From Pezizomycotina sp. ARF18 (lineage: Eukaryota > Ascomycota), in contig AZLU01000018.1 in NCBI GenBank assembly GCA_002224055.1, positions 215,147 through 279,146 on the forward strand: a stretch of 64,000 nt of DNA, in the 5' to 3' direction. Each line of letters begins with the position of its first letter. Position 1 is the stretch's first letter. Below the pieces are notes generated by a model that was given only the letters and a program-made list of their open reading frames with translations, did not search any database and was not told the origin of the DNA. The translations under genes were made by a program, and so were the position numbers. This document shows, in pieces, positions 59,129 to 64,000 of this stretch.

Positions 59129-62100
59129 TTACGGCTTCTTTACCCGTCTTAATACATGGATCAAGGTTCCAAGCTCGTCTTGGTAATCCTTCGACTCATC
59201 ATTGGCGGATCCGAGAATCTGTTCGGCAAGAGAGTACTGCTTGCTAACAGACTCTAGCTGCTGATTGTACTGCAGGATCCAGAGGAAGTATTACTCTTAA
59301 TATTTTCCACAAGCGTTTTCATCTGTGCGGCGGTTCTATCGCCGTAGAAATAAACTATAGCGAGCAGATCCTGTTCTATCCTCTTCCCGATTTGCTTGAA
59401 AGCATCCGTCCTCTGGAGAGCGTTATTCATCACTTCCACCCTTCGCGCCTTGGAACCAACTCCAGTACATCGCTTCGCCTCAGAGTATGCATCCATTAAC
59501 GCCAATTGAACTTCCCTCACATCCGTAAAGGTTTTACTGGCCTCCTACTTCAAATCAATCTCTTCAGCAATACCACTGAAGATTTCCGACGTAGCTGTTG
59601 TAGCCGCGCGTATACAGTCTGTAACAGGACGCTGTGGGAAAACCCATGCTCGTCAAATGGTCCTAAACGCCATTAGTAAATCCTGATCGTCATATCAAGA
59701 GATCTTTGAGAGCACTTACTTTGCAGTTCATCCTCAAAGTGTCGAAGCATATCCTCAACGCGAACGGCGTGTTGTTAGATCCGAGTCCTAACTCTGTCGA
59801 AGGTAGATCCCCAAACTTCTGCTAGGTCATCCTAAAGATCTTCATAGATTCAAGATTTATATCCCAATCTTGGTCTCGCCTTTCTTCCTGTTAAATGTCG
59901 AAAAGATACCATTCCTCTCTATGACGGCCTTGTAACTCTCTGCAGGGTTTTATAGTCAGTGTGCGGGAAAGAATCAACCAAAGTGAAGGTTTTGAGGATT
60001 CATACGAGGATACGTTGACGCTGCAAGTTTGGTGTGCTCTGAAATTGCAATCTCAGGTGCCCGCGGGAGAATATTGTCTAAGCTTTGGCAGCGATCATCA
60101 GCGGATGGTTAGAAATGCGGCATTGGCCTTTGATAACAAGTACTAACCTAATTTATCGCTTATATTGGAAAAGTGACTTCAAGTCCCCCATAGTAATATC
60201 GCATTCATTTTTTCTAAAATCTGAAGATTAACACTACCATTTAACGGCTTCTTTGAATTTGCGGAGCGTACAAGATCTTCCGAGAGGGATTTAGAAAGCT
60301 CTTTTGAGTCGATCCTAAGGCGGTCGCGTGCTTCCTTTGAAGCACTGCAACAACGAGAGGTTACGTGATCTATTAATGCTGAACCTCCCTTCTTAAAAAA
60401 CTGATTTGTCTAATGGTTTGGGTAGCTAGCCTCTCGGTATGTACTGAGACAAGAAATTTGACCGGTCATCTATCTGCGTCTTTCCCTCTTTTTCGTTGCA
60501 CTTGAGATTCAAATACCACTCTGAGGAGACGAGAAAAATGTCCAAGGAACTTTGATGTTGTGCTCTTCCCGAATGATACTTCGGAATTTTTTCTCAACAA
60601 TGATGGAAGATCGTTGCGCCAGGTCCTATGGCAGAGTTCCGTTATTCGCTTTCTGAAACATTCTTAAAATAAAGTGCCATAAGAGTAAATATGGAGCGGT
60701 TCGACTAACTTAACTCGAGTTCTTCATATCTATCCTGGTCCGTGGCTTCTTCCATTTTTATCTCAAGAATCTCTATAAGTTCCTTGATATCCGGGAGTAC
60801 CTGCAAATTATATCCGTGAGTTTGCCGATAAATTCCTCCTTTAGAAATTGCTATAGATCATACCATGATTAATCATATGTTTCCCGAATTAGCCTAGATG
60901 AGAGCGGGCGGCGACGGCAACTACTTACCTCACACTTAGTCACAACAATAATAAGACCCTTCATGTCCCCAAAGACTACTTGGGTGCGAATGTTCACATA
61001 CACAAGATCCTCAACCGATTTATCGCTGAAAATTCTGTTAATATCAGTCACAACAATGGTTTTGCTACTGACTTGGAGACTGTCGGAGAGGTAACTGCTT
61101 GCAACGGTGGATCTTGCAGCGTTGGAGTCACCCGTTCCAGGAGGTCGACTAGAACTACACCAGTTTCCAGAAGAGGGAGTCTACGTATAATCTGTAGTAT
61201 AGAGTTAGTATGGCATAAATTTATGACTAAGAGGGCCATTTACGTAAAAGAAATCTTCTAGGTGGAGAGCCGCTTACTTGGCTGACTTTATCAAGGGCCA
61301 TAACTGTGGTATTTCTGTTTCCTTTTCAGCGGCTTGGATATACGGGCGCATCTTTTGGTTGAAACGCCTTCGCAAGTCATCGCCTATGTGTAGAAAGCCG
61401 TCTTGAAGCTCTTGCTTGCTCTCAAACAGCTCGCTATTTTCTTGGGATATCTTCAAGCCCCACATAGTTAGGATACCAGGAACTAAGGCTCGTAGTTTCG
61501 CGTCTGCAACCCGGGTGCATGTGGGCACTTCTGTGTTTTCCATCTCTTGGTTTAAGGCAACGTCTCTACACATAGTCACGACATCGCTGTGCCTCGCCCA
61601 CTGACAGAATTCCACTGTCGCCGTGTATGCCTCATTGTTTTCTCTCGTTGATGGAATTCAACTTGAATGGTGGTACCAGAATCCATGTGACCCTATTTGA
61701 CTTTTCTATTAGTTAAATCTTTAAAAACGACAAGTTGGCTGGCTCGCGTACAGCCGCGGCGCGATCTTCTATCTGCATCAAAGCGTTTAAAAGAGTTGAT
61801 TTCCTGGTGATCGAAATGAATGAAACCGTTAGCGCAAGGGCATCTCCTCTGAGACACAGGAACGGAAATGACTTACCAACGCCGATTTTACGGTGACTGC
61901 GACCATGGTGTTCTCCATAGGTTCGATGACGATTCCTTGACAAATTCATCAAAGTTTTTGCGATACCTGGCTTTGAGACCGATCGTTTTCAGGGCCCTGC
62001 TTGCTTCTCGAGTAAGATGCGGGATCTTCTTTATATGAATCTCCGCTACTCGAACACTCGGGTCGACGCATGTAGCATCCCCCAAATCGTCTTCATATTC

Positions 62101-62169
62101 GTGACTGTCCTCGTATTTATCGTCGTTGCTATTTAAACTAGGCGTGGAAGCGAGTGTTGCTGGAGATTT
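59129..62169 (-). CDS. Dynamin-like large GTPase, SLIP-GC (nuclear GTPase) type
   Basis: Large GTPase of the dynamin/GBP-like class; fungal members resemble vertebrate SLIP-GC and their role is unknown. Minus strand, in order: an acidic start (NDDKYEDSHEYEDDLGD near 62080-62130), VRVAEIHIKKIPHLTREASR and LKARYRKNFDEF; ENTMVAVT then the P-loop KIGVG|KSTLLNALM split by a 73-bp intron (61804-61876). Next come TATVEFCQWARH-type helices, SELFESKQELQDGFLHIGDD (near 61380-61440), RLPLLETGVVLVDL (switch II, DxxG near 61122-61155), then SNAARSTVASSYLSDSLQ, VTDINRIFSDKSVEDL (61000-61050) and GLIIVVTKCE (TKxD-like element, near 60920-60965). The helical C-terminal half ends LGTLIHVLRRVKKP at 59129. Several introns; one-base losses occur, including at the DLPG motif. 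The 5' end may extend into the acidic ORF upstream. Confidence 0.8.
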
Positions 62170-62310
62170 CGTTGCTCAACTCACCGTTAGCGGAAAGTTT
62201 TTGAGAATTTCAGGGCGGGAACGGTTTATCACTAGTCTAATTTCCTCTTTTTTCTCCTTTTCGTCTTAGGAATTATGGCTTACCATTTGTTTGAGTGTCC
62301 TCGATATCAG

Positions 62311-62793
62311 TCATTCCCGAACTTCAGTCTCATACTCATCAGACATCTGCGAGACTTCTGCCTCATCTTTATCGGACTCATGGAAAGCTTCAATGGAGTC
62401 CCCGTCAGACACTTGTGGGTCATTCCCGTCCTCATTGGACTCCTGGGGACCTTCAGTTTCGTCATCATCGGACCCATGCCAGACTTCAATTTCATCGTCG
62501 TCATCGGGCTCATCCGAGACTTCAATTTCATCGTCGTCATCGGACTCGTGCGAGACTTCAATGTCATCGTCGTCATCGGATTCTTGTGAGACTTTGTTCT
62601 CGTCCTCGCTTCGCATTTGGAAATCTTCAGGCTCAGCCTCGTCGACCATTTGGGAAAATGCAGGTTCATCTTCGGAGGGCGCCTGTGAGGCCTCGGCCTC
62701 GTTCTCATCGGATACCGGTAAGGCTTCAGGCTCAGTTTCATCGGACTGTATTGCTGCCTTGAATTTCAAGTAAGCCACAAATGAAGATGGCAA
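62311..62793 (-). CDS. Acidic repeat ORF, probable N-terminal exon of the GTPase gene or separate small protein
   Basis: 161-codon frame from an ATG at 62793 (MPSSFVAYLKFKAAIQSDET). It consists of imperfect 12-13-residue repeats of the type SHESDDDDEIEV, with S-D/E-rich variants such as SDENEAEASQAPSED. It ends at 62311, followed about 40 bases later by a GTAAGC donor-like site that leads toward the GTPase gene. The underlying DNA is a tandem repeat of about 39 bp over 62480-62600. It is extremely acidic and likely disordered. Because the complementary strand is also open throughout, coding status rests on composition and context only. Confidence 0.45.
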   Translation of the reverse strand: MPSSFVAYLKFKAAIQSDETEPEALPVSDENEAEASQAPSEDEPAFSQMVDEAEPEDFQMRSEDENKVSQESDDDDDIEVSHESDDDDEIEVSDEPDDDDEIEVWHGSDDDETEGPQESNEDGNDPQVSDGDSIEAFHESDKDEAEVSQMSDEYETEVRE

Positions 62794-64000
62794 TATCTGG
62801 TTTTACATTATTGGTGCTCAGAAATGGAAGGAACAGGACGAACCTCTATGTCTTATATTCTTTTCTTTCTGACGCGGGGGCCTCCTCATCTCCAGAACTA
62901 TCTATCTCTTGCTCGTGGCATTCTTGAAACGACGTGGAAAATTGATAAACAGCAAAGATAAAGTTTTATAGATATTGTATCACTTTGAAAAGGAAGAAAG
63001 AGCTTAGATCTTATCGTATTCCTTGTTCGATCCGGCAAGAGAAGAAAGGGATTTGGACGGACAGAATATATGATCAAAGATATACGGGATCAAGCTGAAA
63101 AAAAAAAAAGAAACATAGGAGTCGAGCAGATCCTAGGCCTTTTGAATATTTCTCAAGCTCCTAAAATACCGTTTTCCTATACATCAACAACTTAAGGGGC
63201 CTTATCTTCTAAGATTCCTAAGTATAGCCCTAGAATTGTAATAAACCATAGTACATGAAATTTCCGGATGATTGCGTAGATATGCGTTGTCATTATGAGA
63301 AGGGTTAGTTCCGCCAGTTCGGCCTCGAAAATCTCCGGTTTGCGCTTTGTCTGTCGTGGCGTGGTTTTTACGAAGCAATCGAAGCGGTTACCGTCTGCGA
63401 GTGCCGGGCCCGGCTTCCGGCCATTCTCGGCCTTCCTTGAACTTGCACCTACGTAGCAATGGAATTTCGGAAAGTGTTAGCGCCACGAGCTTTGTCGTGA
63501 AGCTAGAGTCACTAAACAAAATGATGGAAGGTTCTAGATATCGATTTGGTAACTAGTTGTCCCTTCCTACACCTATGCATGGGGAATGAAAAAGGAAAGG
63601 ATTAGAGCGATGTTGGGAGGATTACAATAATGATTAACGGGCCATGAAACACTTTAGGCGAAAGACGCTTTTAAACATGTTGGAATTCTCGACTGCAGCT
63701 TGAAAACTCAGGAAAACCGCCCAATCATGACACTTTAGCTCTGGAAACCGAGCAAATACGCAAATAAATATTGCGGGGGCTTTGGACTTTATTCGATTTC
63801 TAGCTTGCTCCTTTTCTGGGGGCATCAATCCCTTCCTTCAGGCTCTGACCTTAGGCATTAAATGATATGTCTAAGACGTCAAACAATGGCAATTTCATCT
63901 ACCCGGAGAGGATGGAGATACTGAAGTTCCATGTATCTATTCTACGGAAGGACCTCTTTAGCACGGCCGAAAATTCTTTTGTGCGGTGTAAAAATAAACA
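62794..64000. other. Window end, nothing assignable
   Basis: Short frames at 63347-63556 (+) and 63634-63828 (-) are unrecognised. A run near 63099-63110. Confidence 0.4.

Noticed and set aside
1-64000. CRISPR arrays, bacterial operons, Shine-Dalgarno sites
   Set aside because: None seen; gene structure is eukaryotic.

Overview
The window reads as nuclear DNA of a filamentous ascomycete-type fungus. The evidence is short GT-AG introns of about 60 to 115 bp, fungal orthologues of NOP13, ERV29/SURF4, MSH5, an ISWI remodeller, an Iec3-like INO80 subunit and a mitochondrial rhomboid, one nuclear tRNA-Ser(GCT), and long A/T homopolymers between genes. Nearly every conserved gene is interrupted by one-base contractions of short homopolymers, while splice sites and protein similarity stay intact. 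This looks like uncorrected long-read indel error more than general gene death, so the frames given here are approximate.

Layout: 0-4.8 kb is A/T-rich with no assignable gene. A hypothetical gene (-) lies at 4.9-5.9 kb, MSH5 (-) at 7.2-11.0, tRNA-Ser(GCT) (-) at 11.66-11.74, unassigned exons (-) at 12.2-13.7 and a C2H2-like zinc-finger protein (-) at 13.8-14.3. A repeat-bearing accessory stretch at 15-17.8 kb leads into the unusual block: murC-like (+) 17.8-19.2, murB-like (-) 19.3-20.3 and murA-like (+) 21.6-22.8. Ordinary fungal genes resume with hypothetical genes at 25.05-25.65 (+) and 26.1-26.9 (-), Iec3-like (-) 29.1-30.8, NOP13 (+) 31.7-33.3, ISWI ATPase (-) 33.9-37.8, a HAPSTR1/TAPR1-like gene (+) 40.3-41.1 and a small membrane protein (+) 42.7-43.1. 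A gene-poor tract of about 11 kb follows. Then come ERV29/SURF4 (+) 54.5-55.9, mitochondrial rhomboid (-) 56.7-58.2, and a dynamin-like SLIP-GC-type GTPase (-) 59.1-62.2 with an acidic repeat ORF at its 5' side.

The standout is the 5-kb cluster of homologues of the first three committed steps of bacterial peptidoglycan precursor synthesis: MurA makes UDP-GlcNAc-enolpyruvate, MurB reduces it to UDP-MurNAc, and MurC adds the first amino acid. Fungi have no peptidoglycan wall, so this looks like horizontally acquired bacterial genes inside a fungal chromosome, bracketed by fungal genes at 14 kb and 25 kb. MurA keeps its catalytic Cys, Lys-Asn, Asp and Arg and ends in a Ser-rich eukaryote-like tail. 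MurB and MurC show departures at key motifs. The set could be a decaying transfer or a repurposed UDP-amino-sugar pathway. The rest is housekeeping: chromatin remodelling (Iec3, ISWI), ribosome biogenesis (NOP13), secretory cargo export (ERV29), meiotic recombination (MSH5) and mitochondrial membrane proteolysis (rhomboid).
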